The notes below the pieces were generated by a model. The model had not been told where the DNA came from. It saw only the letters and a program-made list of their open reading frames with translations, and made no database searches. Shown here piece by piece: positions 1-9,291 of a stretch of 64,000 nucleotides of DNA (position 1 is its first letter; the number at the start of each line of letters is the position of its first letter). Where the stretch lies: contig JAEUVA010000012.1 in assembly GCA_016787045.1 (NCBI GenBank), forward strand, positions 62,001 through 126,000, in the 5' to 3' direction. A program made the position numbers and the translations under genes. The DNA is from Chitinophagales bacterium. Its GTDB lineage: Bacteria; Bacteroidota; Bacteroidia; Chitinophagales; LD1.

Positions 1-1022
1 TTTATCAGTTCGGCTTCATTCAATTCATTTTGATGCAAAGGCAGTTCGGCTTCTATCCACTTCAATAATTTTTTACCTTCTGCATTTCTCTTGCCTGTGA
101 TGTAGTTATTAAGCTTTAAGCGAAGCAGGCAAACAAATTTGTTTGTAGAGCCCCATTTGCTGATGGGTTCAAATGTTTCCAGCTGCCGAACTATTGCATC
201 CATGCTTTCTCCGGCACTTGTTGCTGTTAAACCCGCGTTGTAGAGTGCGTTGATATAACCTATTTCACTTAACACATAAGCGTGAGATATGGGCTGTTTC
301 AGTTCCACTAAACGCAGATTGCTTTTCAGTGCAACGGGATAGTTTCGCTCCACGGTATAGAGCAAACTTTTTAGTGTTTCGGCACTTGCCTGTGCTTTTT
401 TGCTGCTATACTTTTTTTTAGCATTCAGCAGCGGGTGCTTGCTAAATGCCTGTATATTATTCGCTTCCTTTTTTCCACGCTGAAGGTACAGATGGTGTGC
501 CTCAAAAAACAAAACCTTCAACTGCTTGTCTTCTTGGGCTTTTTCATCTATTTTTTTTGCAATCTGCAAATACTGCTGCCCGCGTTGTAAGGTAGCCATA
601 ATGTTAGCCAAATTCCAAATTATCAACTGCTCCAGTTCAAACTCTTCTGCCTCTTGCGCCTCGGCAAGTGCAGCCAGCAGCAGGTCTTCCGCTTGCTGAC
701 TAAGCTTACGGCTAAGCAAGGTTTCGGCATATTCTATTTGCTGTAAAATACGCAGGCGGGCATACTTTGGTTGAAGTTGCTCGTGCAGTATAGCAAGCAG
801 CGCACTGTACAAATAAGATTTGGTGTTGCTGAAATTTATCGTCAGGTTTTCTCCGGCAAAGTATTTTTTGGCATCCGTATCGTTTTTTATTTCGCCTTTG
901 GCAATAGCATCAAACAGGCGTACAAAGTTGGTATCGGATTTGGTGGCATACTTTTCTTTAAAAAGTTTTTTCTCTGTGGCCGTAAGCGTGTTGATTAAAA
1001 CGTAGAGGTCATCCTTTTTCAC
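1..1022 (-). CDS. Helical repeat-like protein of unknown function, 3' end cut off by window edge
   Basis: An open minus-strand frame runs 340 codons from a GTG at 1022-1020 off the left edge. No ATG lies in frame between the upstream stop and this GTG, so GTG is the best start. The product begins VKKDDLYVLINTLTATEKKL and is rich in Leu, Ala, Glu and Lys, with an alpha-helical, TPR-like pattern and no signal peptide or membrane segment. Its first 100 residues resemble in layout the start of the protein at 5796-7202: a short segment containing FT/LTxxEkkLFK, then a charged region, then long helices. The two may be diverged paralogues. No function can be assigned. Cytoplasmic location is inferred from the lack of a signal. 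Confidence 0.7.
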   Translation of the reverse strand, partial: MKKDDLYVLINTLTATEKKLFKEKYATKSDTNFVRLFDAIAKGEIKNDTDAKKYFAGENLTINFSNTKSYLYSALLAILHEQLQPKYARLRILQQIEYAETLLSRKLSQQAEDLLLAALAEAQEAEEFELEQLIIWNLANIMATLQRGQQYLQIAKKIDEKAQEDKQLKVLFFEAHHLYLQRGKKEANNIQAFSKHPLLNAKKKYSSKKAQASAETLKSLLYTVERNYPVALKSNLRLVELKQPISHAYVLSEIGYINALYNAGLTATSAGESMDAIVRQLETFEPISKWGSTNKFVCLLRLKLNNYITGKRNAEGKKLLKWIEAELPLHQNELNEAELI

Positions 1023-1118
1023 GTTTGTAATATGCTCACTCGTTCCATTTTTTCAAAATTTTGGTTTTGACACTGTTCTGTGTTGCACCACGTTTGCACC
1101 AACAAAAAAACACAGAAA

Positions 1119-2438
1119 ATGAAAAACAAATTCACGCTTGTTGCAACCCTGCTGCTTGGTAGCTTCTACGCAAACGCACAAATTTCACACAACACTTATG
1201 GCGATGGCAGCTTGCGCCTGCTCAGCGACCGCTACAGAGAATGGAGCACACAAACCTTTGAATGGGACGATAGCGACTCCTCTGCGTACAGCTACAATGC
1301 ACAAGGAATGGAAAGCGAGAAACGCAGGTTTTTCTCGCCAGCTAACGTTTGGAACTATGCCAACCGAAAAACGCAAACCTACACACCCACAGGCAAAATT
1401 CTTTTACTGATTGATTCAAACTTTGCATCAGCAGCCGGCAGTAAGCGTAATGAGTATGCATATAATGCTAATGACCAGGAAACCTTATTGACTACCTATC
1501 GTGTTTCCAGCGGAAACTGGATTCTTGAGGCAAGGTTCCAAACCAACTACACTGCTTTTGATAGCATAAATGTTTACCTGACTCAATTATACCAAAACAA
1601 TGTATGGGAAAACGCATCTCGCGAACGGTATGCTTACAATGCTCAGAACCGCGATACCTCGCGCACTTATGAAATATGGAACAACAACCAGTGGAAAGGA
1701 TATACAAGGCAGATTGAAACATTAAACGGAAACGGATCGGTAGCGAGTGTTACTAACCAGACATATGATACGCTGTCTGCTTCTTACAAAAACTATAGTC
1801 AATTTACTTATCTCTATGATGCCAATAACCGCGTCATCTCCTACACCCTTAAATTTTGGGATATAGCAAATAACTTATGGGCAAACAGTTCTCTTTCCTC
1901 CTTTTCTTATGATGCCAACGGCAATCTGGAGCAAACCCTAACCGAAGAATGGGATGCTGCTAATCTGGAATGGGATTTATACAACTTAATTACCAATACG
2001 TATGATGCCGGTAATAAACTCACCAACTTTTTGTTACAGACACGCAACGGCTCTTCGTGGGTAAACCTTGCACGAAGAAGCTACACTTACAACTCACAGG
2101 GATACATGACCAATGATTTTCAAGAAAGATGGGATGCCAATACACTTGCTTGGGCAAACTATCAGGATATGGCATATTACTACGAACCCAACCCATTGTT
2201 CAACAGCATAGCCGAAACAGAAAAAACCAAACTCTTTGTTTACCCTAACCCAAGCACTAGCCCTGTAACTTTTGTGAATGCCGATAAAAATTTGCCTTAT
2301 GCAGTGTATGACATGCAAGGGCGCATGATTCAAGAAGGAAATTTACAACCTGGAACTAACAGCATTGTACTCAATGAAGCCAAGGGCATTTATTTGCTCA
2401 AAGCAGGCAACTCAACTACAATGATTGTAAGAGAATAA
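1119..2438 (+). CDS. Exported repeat protein with T9SS C-terminal sorting domain
   Basis: The start is set at ATG 1119 because it gives a clean signal peptide (MKNKFTLVATLLLGSFYANA, cleavage before Q); an upstream in-frame ATG at 1080 adds only 13 unlikely residues. The mature part holds about seven degenerate repeats of 45-50 residues built around YxYNAxGxx / YxYDANNxx followed by a W-rich strand (for example EWDAANLEW and ERWDANTLAW). These resemble the YD repeats of RHS-type proteins. The last 75 residues (from VYPNPS, with YDMQGRMI and GIYLLK) are a typical type A T9SS sorting domain, so the protein should cross the outer membrane and be surface-attached or released. Cargo function is unknown; binding or adhesion is a guess from the repeats. 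Confidence 0.85.
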   Translation: MKNKFTLVATLLLGSFYANAQISHNTYGDGSLRLLSDRYREWSTQTFEWDDSDSSAYSYNAQGMESEKRRFFSPANVWNYANRKTQTYTPTGKILLLIDSNFASAAGSKRNEYAYNANDQETLLTTYRVSSGNWILEARFQTNYTAFDSINVYLTQLYQNNVWENASRERYAYNAQNRDTSRTYEIWNNNQWKGYTRQIETLNGNGSVASVTNQTYDTLSASYKNYSQFTYLYDANNRVISYTLKFWDIANNLWANSSLSSFSYDANGNLEQTLTEEWDAANLEWDLYNLITNTYDAGNKLTNFLLQTRNGSSWVNLARRSYTYNSQGYMTNDFQERWDANTLAWANYQDMAYYYEPNPLFNSIAETEKTKLFVYPNPSTSPVTFVNADKNLPYAVYDMQGRMIQEGNLQPGTNSIVLNEAKGIYLLKAGNSTTMIVRE

Positions 2439-2559
2439 CAGAGACAAGATTTCTGTGTTTTTAAGGAACGACTATTCGGACGCGGATGGTCGTTTCTGTT
2501 TTTACACGTGTTTATTGTACCACAACTTATATGTGTTTATTTGGCATACCAAAGTATAT

Positions 2560-4296
2560 ATGGCCAACCCCAGCGAAAACATACAAGAGCAGTTAGCATA
2601 TTACGAAAGCATTATTTTGAAATCTACTGATGCTAAGGAGCGTGTACATGCCATAGGCAGATATGGCACCATATGCCTTACCAACAGAATGCATGTAAAC
2701 CTGGAGTGGAGTAAAGAAGGATTAGAACTCGCACGTCAGTTAAAGTACCATGACGGCATTCGCAATTGCGCGTCAGTTTGCGGTTACTACTATGCCGTGC
2801 ATGGCGATTTTGCAACCTCTCAAGAGTATTTTTTTGAAGCATTAGAAGCCGGCAAACACTCCGACAACATTACGGATTACTCTGCAATGTTGGGCAACAT
2901 AGCCGCCAACTTTGAGCAGATGGGCAGCTTTGAGCAATCAATAAACTATGTAAAGCAAGCCATTGAAATAAACGAAAAACACAACGCCAAACATTTGTTA
3001 GTGCGAAACCTGGCGGTAATGGCAAACGTGTATTACGCGCTGGAGCAGTATGATAAATCAAAAGAATATTTTGAAAAGGCCACTATACTGGCTAAGGAGT
3101 TAAACAACCAATCGGCTGTGGCTATGTATGTGGGCAATATAGGGCACGTAGAGCACGCACAAAAAAACTACCAAAGTGCAATTAACCATTTCAGCGAAGC
3201 ATTGGCCATTAATGAATCCCTGAATTTGGATATGGGCATCGCCAATAACAATGGCAGCTTAGGCAAAGCATACCACGAGTTACAAGAATATGACCATGCT
3301 TTCGCGCACTTAGAGCGGGCTATAGAAATTTCAAAACGGACAAACGTAAAAGCAAGTGCATCAAACCACCTCTGCGAATTGGGCAGCATTTATGCAGATG
3401 CCAATAGCGGGTACTTTGACAGTGAAAAAGCCGAACAACTTTTGCTGGAAGCATTGGCTTATGCACAAAGCACCGACTCCAAATCGGTGCTCTTAAAACC
3501 GCTGCAGACACTCAGTAAGTTTTACAGGCAAACAAAAAACTGGGAAAAATTTGCAGAGTATATTGACAAAGCCCACGAAACCGAAAAGGAAGTTCGCAAT
3601 GCAGAGTCCATCAAAGCGGCAACAGGATATGAGGTGCAAAAGAAATTAGCTACGGAAGAAGGTGCGCGCAAAGCCACCGAAAAAATTCTACACAACATAC
3701 TTCCGCAAAGCATTGCCGAGCGCATCAAAAACGGAGAAGAAAAAATCATTCAAAAATTTGATAATGCTTCGGTCTTGTTTGCGGATATGGTGGGCTTTAC
3801 CAAATGGAGCGAACAACACACGGTAGATGAAGTAGCCGAAACCCTCAATCAACTCTTCAACCTGTTTGATGAATTAGCTACTGAACACGGTGTAGAAAAA
3901 ATAAAAACCATTGGCGATGCGTACATGTGTGTGGCCGGTTTGCCTGAACCTTGTTTTGACCATGCCGAGCGCATAGCGCTAATGGCAATAGCGATGCTGC
4001 AAAAAGTGAAGGAGAACTTCCCCAATGGTGAAATCAAGTTGCGCATCGGCATACATAGTGGCGAAGTAATAGCCGGTGTGTTGGGCAAAAACAAATACGC
4101 GTACGACCTTTGGGGCGATACCGTGAACACCGCCAGCCGTATGGAAAGCCACGGAGCGGAAAACAAAATTCAGGTCAGCGATATCTTCAAAAATTTGCTT
4201 AGCGATAAATTTACATTTGAAGAGCGCGGAGAAATAGAACTAAAAGGAAAAGGTAAAATGAAAACGTGGTTTCTTATAGCTGAAGAAACACTATAG
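2560..4296 (+). CDS. TPR-domain class III adenylate cyclase
   Basis: The start is placed at ATG 2560 (MANPSENIQE); the longer frame from 2455 begins with an unlikely cysteine- and tyrosine-rich leader. Residues about 20-370 contain tandem tetratricopeptide repeats. A short helical linker (to about 395) leads into a C-terminal class III nucleotide cyclase domain (about 400-575). Metal-binding aspartates are Asp409 (FADMVGF) and Asp453 (TIGDAYM). The substrate-selecting pair is Lys449 and Asp516, as in adenylate rather than guanylate cyclases. The transition-state residues Asn523 and Arg527 (VNTASRM) are present, so it should be an active ATP-to-cAMP enzyme. No membrane segment is seen, so it is cytosolic, with the TPRs as the likely protein-sensing part. 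It follows the T9SS protein by about 120 bases on the same strand. Confidence 0.9.
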   Translation: MANPSENIQEQLAYYESIILKSTDAKERVHAIGRYGTICLTNRMHVNLEWSKEGLELARQLKYHDGIRNCASVCGYYYAVHGDFATSQEYFFEALEAGKHSDNITDYSAMLGNIAANFEQMGSFEQSINYVKQAIEINEKHNAKHLLVRNLAVMANVYYALEQYDKSKEYFEKATILAKELNNQSAVAMYVGNIGHVEHAQKNYQSAINHFSEALAINESLNLDMGIANNNGSLGKAYHELQEYDHAFAHLERAIEISKRTNVKASASNHLCELGSIYADANSGYFDSEKAEQLLLEALAYAQSTDSKSVLLKPLQTLSKFYRQTKNWEKFAEYIDKAHETEKEVRNAESIKAATGYEVQKKLATEEGARKATEKILHNILPQSIAERIKNGEEKIIQKFDNASVLFADMVGFTKWSEQHTVDEVAETLNQLFNLFDELATEHGVEKIKTIGDAYMCVAGLPEPCFDHAERIALMAIAMLQKVKENFPNGEIKLRIGIHSGEVIAGVLGKNKYAYDLWGDTVNTASRMESHGAENKIQVSDIFKNLLSDKFTFEERGEIELKGKGKMKTWFLIAEETL

Positions 4297-4356
4297 TAAT
4301 GCAAAAAGCAGGAGCCGCTTGCGCAACCCCCGCTTTAGCAATAGAAAATCTTGAGT

Positions 4357-5685
4357 TTAATGTTGCACCGCAAACTTGCAATGTACTCTTTGGCTATTTA
4401 TCTGCACACTCAGCACATACATGCCCGTAGGCAATTTGCTTACATCTATTTCATGCACACGGCCACTCATTTGCAACAACAATTGTCCAGCCATATCATA
4501 CACCATTGCATTTTCCACTTCATCAGTATAGGTTGTTGCAATATGTAACAACGCATTTGCCGGGTTTGGCATTAACTGAATATCGTAATTGGGAGTAATA
4601 TAGCTGCTACCGGATGTCACCCCGCTGTAGTACATCACATCATATGTATCGCTGATGTAGTTAAATGCCACATAGGGTTGGTTAGTTACCGGATTCACTT
4701 CCAGATCGGTAACTTGGGTAAAGTCGGTTCGGTTAATGCTATCCAATGCCACAAATGGAGCGCTTGCGCCATCCGTAGCATGAATCACTCGGCTCATGTT
4801 GCTACTCACACTAAAGTACACTTTGCCATTATTGCCAAATGCCAGCAAACTGTTTCCTGCACCGGGCTTAAAACCGGTAGTATCACCATATTGCTGCCAT
4901 GCTGTGCCATCAAACTTTTTAATGAAAGGGGTATTGCCAAATGCGCTGAACGCGGCAAAAATTTCATTGCTGCTGTTTTTGTAAAGCTGTGCGGTGTATT
5001 GATAAAAAGGTTGGTTATAGATAATCGTATCGCCAACCATAGTAGATGTAGTGCCATCAAATTTATACACCGATTCGCGGTTTGCCACATTGATCACATA
5101 TAACAAATCGTTATTGATATCCGGTACAATTGTATTATCTGAAATGAAAAAATAGGCAATCGGATTGTTCCCTTGCATTTGAGGAAACGTGTGGATGTTG
5201 CTCCATGCAGTTCCATCATATTTGTACAGCTTGCGGTCAAAGCAGGCAATGTAAGGTGTGCCGGCTCCATCTACCACAAAATCAAAATTTGTAGAGCTGA
5301 AAGAACCCGGCACCGTGCTGCCCAGCTGCACCCATGCCGTACCGTTGTACTGATACACTTTCATGCCGTTGTTCACCACAGCAATGTACAGTTGGTCGTT
5401 ATGTATTTCAATATCAAACCAACCTACAACACCCGTTGACGGTGGTGCTGCTAAACTCTGCCACGCAGAGCCGTTAAACTCGCGCACAACTATACCTGCG
5501 CTTACGCTAAACGCGGCAGATACCACAGTGCCGTCTGATTTGAACAAAAGCTCTGACGAGCCACCGCCACTCAGGCAGCAGTTGCCTGTTACATAGCTCC
5601 ACGGTTGCGAAAAAAGATTGCTAAAGAAAAACAGCACAAGGGCTGAAAAAAGAAGGGTTCTTTTTTGTGTAGTAGTTGTTTCCAT
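4357..5685 (-). CDS. Exported beta-propeller-like protein with T9SS sorting domain
   Basis: The start is ATG 5685 (METTTTQKRTLLFSALVLFF), which gives a signal peptide ending near NLFSQP; the frame extends to 5733 but that adds no signal-like sequence. The mature protein carries repeated blocks of about 50 residues with YNGTAWxxxG, YDGTAWSN, FDGTAWQQ and FDGTTS motifs, each with a conserved aromatic-Asp/Asn-Gly-Thr-Ala-Trp turn. This is typical of surface propeller or sialidase-like repeats. It ends with a type A T9SS domain (MPNPANALLHI, YDMAGQLLL, GMYVLSV). It converges on the adenylate cyclase gene with a 60-base gap. The ligand is unknown. Confidence 0.85.
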   Translation of the reverse strand: METTTTQKRTLLFSALVLFFFSNLFSQPWSYVTGNCCLSGGGSSELLFKSDGTVVSAAFSVSAGIVVREFNGSAWQSLAAPPSTGVVGWFDIEIHNDQLYIAVVNNGMKVYQYNGTAWVQLGSTVPGSFSSTNFDFVVDGAGTPYIACFDRKLYKYDGTAWSNIHTFPQMQGNNPIAYFFISDNTIVPDINNDLLYVINVANRESVYKFDGTTSTMVGDTIIYNQPFYQYTAQLYKNSSNEIFAAFSAFGNTPFIKKFDGTAWQQYGDTTGFKPGAGNSLLAFGNNGKVYFSVSSNMSRVIHATDGASAPFVALDSINRTDFTQVTDLEVNPVTNQPYVAFNYISDTYDVMYYSGVTSGSSYITPNYDIQLMPNPANALLHIATTYTDEVENAMVYDMAGQLLLQMSGRVHEIDVSKLPTGMYVLSVQINSQRVHCKFAVQH

Positions 5686-5795
5686 TGCTAAATGGTTTTT
5701 GTGATTAAAATATTTAGCAGCAAAACAACCCATGCCACTGTGGCATTTATGGTTTCAGTAAGAATGATTGAGTTTTTGCAGATTTCAGTGCCCGG

Positions 5796-7202
5796 CTACT
5801 TCGGCAGCAATTTTGCGGCTGCTTCTTGCAGTGGCAGGTTATACACTTGATTCAGGCCGGAGGGCAATGCTTCAAGTTGCTCACTCAGTTTTTGGGGAAA
5901 ACGCAACACCCCCTTTTGCAGCCGCAGCAACTGATGTATCACATCCACATAGTCGTAGTAGTATTCAAACGTGGGCGACTGTGCATACATTTTTTTCAGC
6001 TGCCTCAGGTTTCTGTCGGTCACTGTGTATGCTGTTGCTGCATCACCTTTCAAGAAAAAATAGGCACACTCTACTTGTCGTAGCATAGCTTGCCCCATCA
6101 ATGTTATTTCGGTACGCTTATACTGTTGCAGTAAACGTAAATACTCAGTTGCACGCGTATAATTTTTTACATGAAGCTGCAACCACACCGCCATAAAATA
6201 AATATCAAACAACACCGAGCGATTGGTAGCGGGCTGAATTCGGGGGCGGAGATGCCGGTCAAACACCTCCTGTGCCATGCCATAGTCTTTGTCACATAAA
6301 GCTGTTGCAAAATAATTCCCAGCGTGATAAAATGTTTTACCCAGCGTGTCCGGAAATTTTTTGAACGCCTCGGCATACTTGCACTTGGCCTCTTCAAATC
6401 TGTTTATACACATCAGCCCAAAACCCAACTCGCACAACACAATACCTTCATATTTTTGTTGCACAACAGCATCTGCATTTTTACAACGTTTGTAAGCACG
6501 CTCCAACGCACCTACAAACGCAGTGGCGTCTTCCGCTAAGTGTTTATGGTAAGCGGCCTCCGTAAAGTCAATATAAAAATCACAAGTGTCATTTACTTGT
6601 CCGTAGTACCTCTGTTTGCTCTGCTGAATTTGCTTTAGCGCAATAGGCGAAAATATTTTGCCCCCTCCTGAAAAATCGGCTTGCAAAATATTACCATACA
6701 ACACCATCATACTTACATAGCATTCATCGGCTATCGTCTTCTTACGCCCCAATGCTTTCAGGTATCTTTCACCAAAACTCTGCGTAAGCTTGGCATTGTA
6801 AGCGGGATGAAACATACTTCGCAAGTTTTCAAAAGCCGCACGGTAAAACACAACCAACGAATCCGTTTCTTTCCATCTTAAAATTCTTCGCTCTGTTATT
6901 TTTAGTTCATGAAAAAACAAAGCCGTTAGCCCCTTTTGCAAAATGCCGGATAGTGCTCGGTAGTAATCCTTGCCATACAATGCATACACTGTTTTGTTAA
7001 GCAGCACCGAGTTTATTTTATCTAAATGTGTCTGGCTGATTTGTAGCCGCTTGCACACTTGCGCTTCACTAAAGTTTTTGTTGCCCTTGCTGCGTACATA
7101 TTCATCGCGCACGGCCTCTTCCTTGCCGGTTACATCCAGCTTTTTAAATAACAATAATTCGGCATCTGTAAACGACTTTACAAAATCTACCACATAGCTC
7201 AT
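5796..7202 (-). CDS. Large alpha-helical protein of unknown function, possible paralogue of the left-edge gene
   Basis: The start is placed at ATG 7202 (MSYVVDFVKSFTDAELLLFK); in-frame ATGs at 7223 and 7295 are possible but add sequence with no counterpart in the gene at 1-1022. The product is about 468 residues, with no signal peptide or membrane helix. It is mostly alpha-helical, with repeating aromatic and Leu positions suggesting TPR-like hairpins from about residue 150 to the end. The N-terminal 60 residues include a segment (FSEAQVCKRLQISQTHLDKI) that could be a small helix-turn-helix. I do not recognise the family. The similar N-terminal layout to the gene at 1-1022 suggests a Bacteroidota-specific family. 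Confidence 0.75.
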   Translation of the reverse strand: MSYVVDFVKSFTDAELLLFKKLDVTGKEEAVRDEYVRSKGNKNFSEAQVCKRLQISQTHLDKINSVLLNKTVYALYGKDYYRALSGILQKGLTALFFHELKITERRILRWKETDSLVVFYRAAFENLRSMFHPAYNAKLTQSFGERYLKALGRKKTIADECYVSMMVLYGNILQADFSGGGKIFSPIALKQIQQSKQRYYGQVNDTCDFYIDFTEAAYHKHLAEDATAFVGALERAYKRCKNADAVVQQKYEGIVLCELGFGLMCINRFEEAKCKYAEAFKKFPDTLGKTFYHAGNYFATALCDKDYGMAQEVFDRHLRPRIQPATNRSVLFDIYFMAVWLQLHVKNYTRATEYLRLLQQYKRTEITLMGQAMLRQVECAYFFLKGDAATAYTVTDRNLRQLKKMYAQSPTFEYYYDYVDVIHQLLRLQKGVLRFPQKLSEQLEALPSGLNQVYNLPLQEAAAKLLPK

Positions 7203-7348
7203 ACAACTAAAGTAATCAAGCATTTGAGGTCTTGTAACTTCGGCATTCCGGATGTAGAAAACCGAGCACGCAAGTAAATTGCTTATCGTATGCACACCTC
7301 CGTTACATATTCATTTCATAACCCAAATGCATTTACTATCATTAACCA

Positions 7349-8284
7349 ATGAACAACTTCGGTATAGCCATACATGGTGGGGCAGGCACTTTGCTTCCGT
7401 CAGAATTTACACCAGAAAAAGAAGTGCAATACAAAACGGCTTTACAAGAAGCCCTAAACGCGGGATATAACACATTACAAAAAAATGGCAGCGCATTAGA
7501 TGCCGTAGAAATAGCAGTTAAACATCTGGAAGATTGCCCATTGTTTAATGCCGGAAAGGGTTCGGTTTACAACCACCAGGGCAAGCACGAAATGGATGCC
7601 AGCATCATGTGCGGTGCTACACTCAAAGCAGGTGCTGTAACGATGTTGCGCAAAATCAAAAACCCCATTGCATTGGCACGTGCTGTAATGGATAAATCTG
7701 AACATGTCTTCTTGTGTGGCGATGGCGCAGAACAATTTGCTCAACTCATGAATATTGAACTTGTTGATGAATCGCACTTTGACACCGAACTCCGCTACAC
7801 TCAGTGGCAAAAAGCTAAAGACGAAACCGGTAGTTTTTTAGATCACAACATTAAATTGGGCGATGAAAAGAAGTTTGGCACCGTAGGTGCAGTGGCCTTA
7901 GATGCTGAGGGCAATTTGGCAGCCGCTACCTCCACCGGTGGCATGACCAACAAAAAATTTGGCCGCATTGGCGATTCGCCTATCATAGGTGCCGGCACCT
8001 ATGCGAATAACTACACCTGCGCCATTTCTTGCACCGGCCACGGTGAGCTATTCATACGCTCTGTTGTTGCCTACGATATATCTGCATTAATGGAATACAA
8101 AAAACTAACCTTAGCCGAGGCCTGCCACGAAGTAGTCATGAAAAAGCTCGTAGCCATACAAGGCGAGGGAGGACTAATAGCCATAGATAAAATGGGTAAC
8201 ATTCAAATGCCTTTTAACAGCACAGGCATGTACCGCGCCATGAAAAAAAGTAATGGCGATGGGTTAGTAGCTATTTTCAAATAA
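7349..8284 (+). CDS. iaaA: Isoaspartyl peptidase / plant-type L-asparaginase
   Basis: This is an N-terminal nucleophile hydrolase of about the usual length (311 residues). It begins IAIHGGAGT, a hallmark of the family. The self-cleavage site is the GTVG motif with catalytic Thr178, followed by the signatures TSTGGMTNKKFGRIGDSP and GAGTYAN of the beta subunit. The precursor is expected to split just before Thr178 into two subunits. Such enzymes hydrolyse beta-aspartyl dipeptides and asparagine. Beside cyanophycinase and cyanophycin synthetase, the likely job is splitting beta-Asp-Arg released from cyanophycin into aspartate and arginine. It has no signal peptide. It converges on cphB with adjacent stop codons. 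Confidence 0.93.
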   Translation: MNNFGIAIHGGAGTLLPSEFTPEKEVQYKTALQEALNAGYNTLQKNGSALDAVEIAVKHLEDCPLFNAGKGSVYNHQGKHEMDASIMCGATLKAGAVTMLRKIKNPIALARAVMDKSEHVFLCGDGAEQFAQLMNIELVDESHFDTELRYTQWQKAKDETGSFLDHNIKLGDEKKFGTVGAVALDAEGNLAAATSTGGMTNKKFGRIGDSPIIGAGTYANNYTCAISCTGHGELFIRSVVAYDISALMEYKKLTLAEACHEVVMKKLVAIQGEGGLIAIDKMGNIQMPFNSTGMYRAMKKSNGDGLVAIFK

Positions 8285-9157
8285 CTATTCAGCCGGTTTT
8301 ACTACCACATCTGCACCGCTGTACTTGCGGGTACGTATGTTGTACGCATTACCTTTACCTAATATATGTACAATCAGGTTCTCTACCGATATGGGTTCAT
8401 CAAATTCAATATCGGCTATATTGTTGTAGCCAATATTTCTTCCGTCTAAAATCATAACCGCACCGGAACCAATAGCGTGTAATTCTTCACCCTTGGTTAC
8501 TATTATGCCGGTATCTTCGCCTAATCCAATGCCTATAGCTCCCGGATTAGCAGCTACTGCCTGTGCCAGGCGTGGAAAACGCCCGCGTTTATTAAAGTGT
8601 GAGTCAATAATTACTCCGTTCAAAAAGCCCAAACCGGTAGTAATTTTTACTTCTCCTTTAAGGTGTGCATTGGTAGCATTTCCCTCATAAATCATTGTAT
8701 TACTCATGGCCATGGCTCCGGCACTTGTGCCGGCTATCAAAAAGTTTTCATTGATGTATCGCTCATGCAATACATCTAAAAACTCGGTGCCTCCAAATAT
8801 GGAAGATAATCGCAATTGATTGCCGCCCGAAAACATCACTGCCTTACAGTTTTGCACCCTTGCTACAGCATCGGGCTTAAGAGCATCTTCACGGTGGCGT
8901 ATTTTCAGGTGTCCGGCATTAGTACATCCCAACTTGGTAAATGCGTCTATGTAATTCTCTCCTACTTCATCAGGAATAGATGATGCAGTGGTGATTACTT
9001 CTATACGATCGTTTGTATCTTCTAATAGTTTGGTGATAGTCTTCAGAATCCCTATCTCAAAAAAATTGAGATGACTTCGCTTGATAATGCCCGCTTCCAA
9101 GTCAGTACCCTTGTCTTCGGCTCCTCCTACGGCTATCAATTTCCCTTTTGGTATCAT
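8285..9157 (-). CDS. cphB: Cyanophycinase
   Basis: This is a 290-residue serine peptidase of family S51. The nucleophile elbow is GTSAGA with Ser145. The conserved MFSGGNQLRL precedes it, and DSHFNKRGRFPRL (Asp185, His187) follows it; these are the usual cyanophycinase positions for catalysis and substrate binding. No signal peptide is visible, so it is the intracellular type that degrades stored cyanophycin to beta-Asp-Arg dipeptides. It is divergent from cphA (gap about 134 bases) and tail-to-tail with iaaA. Confidence 0.93.
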   Translation of the reverse strand: MIPKGKLIAVGGAEDKGTDLEAGIIKRSHLNFFEIGILKTITKLLEDTNDRIEVITTASSIPDEVGENYIDAFTKLGCTNAGHLKIRHREDALKPDAVARVQNCKAVMFSGGNQLRLSSIFGGTEFLDVLHERYINENFLIAGTSAGAMAMSNTMIYEGNATNAHLKGEVKITTGLGFLNGVIIDSHFNKRGRFPRLAQAVAANPGAIGIGLGEDTGIIVTKGEELHAIGSGAVMILDGRNIGYNNIADIEFDEPISVENLIVHILGKGNAYNIRTRKYSGADVVVKPAE

Positions 9158-9291
9158 GTATTTATTTCTGATGCGAAGCTAAAATCTTCATTCTGCATCA
9201 AACACACATAGTTTTTTTCAACATCGCACTATACACTCATTCCGTATGCAGAAAATCATAAATTGCAACATCACCAGAAAAAATCGGAAGT

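Noticed and set aside
820..1005. Short plus-strand frames opposite the left-edge gene
   Set aside because: They lie wholly inside the 340-codon minus-strand frame, have no signal, and show unnatural residue composition.
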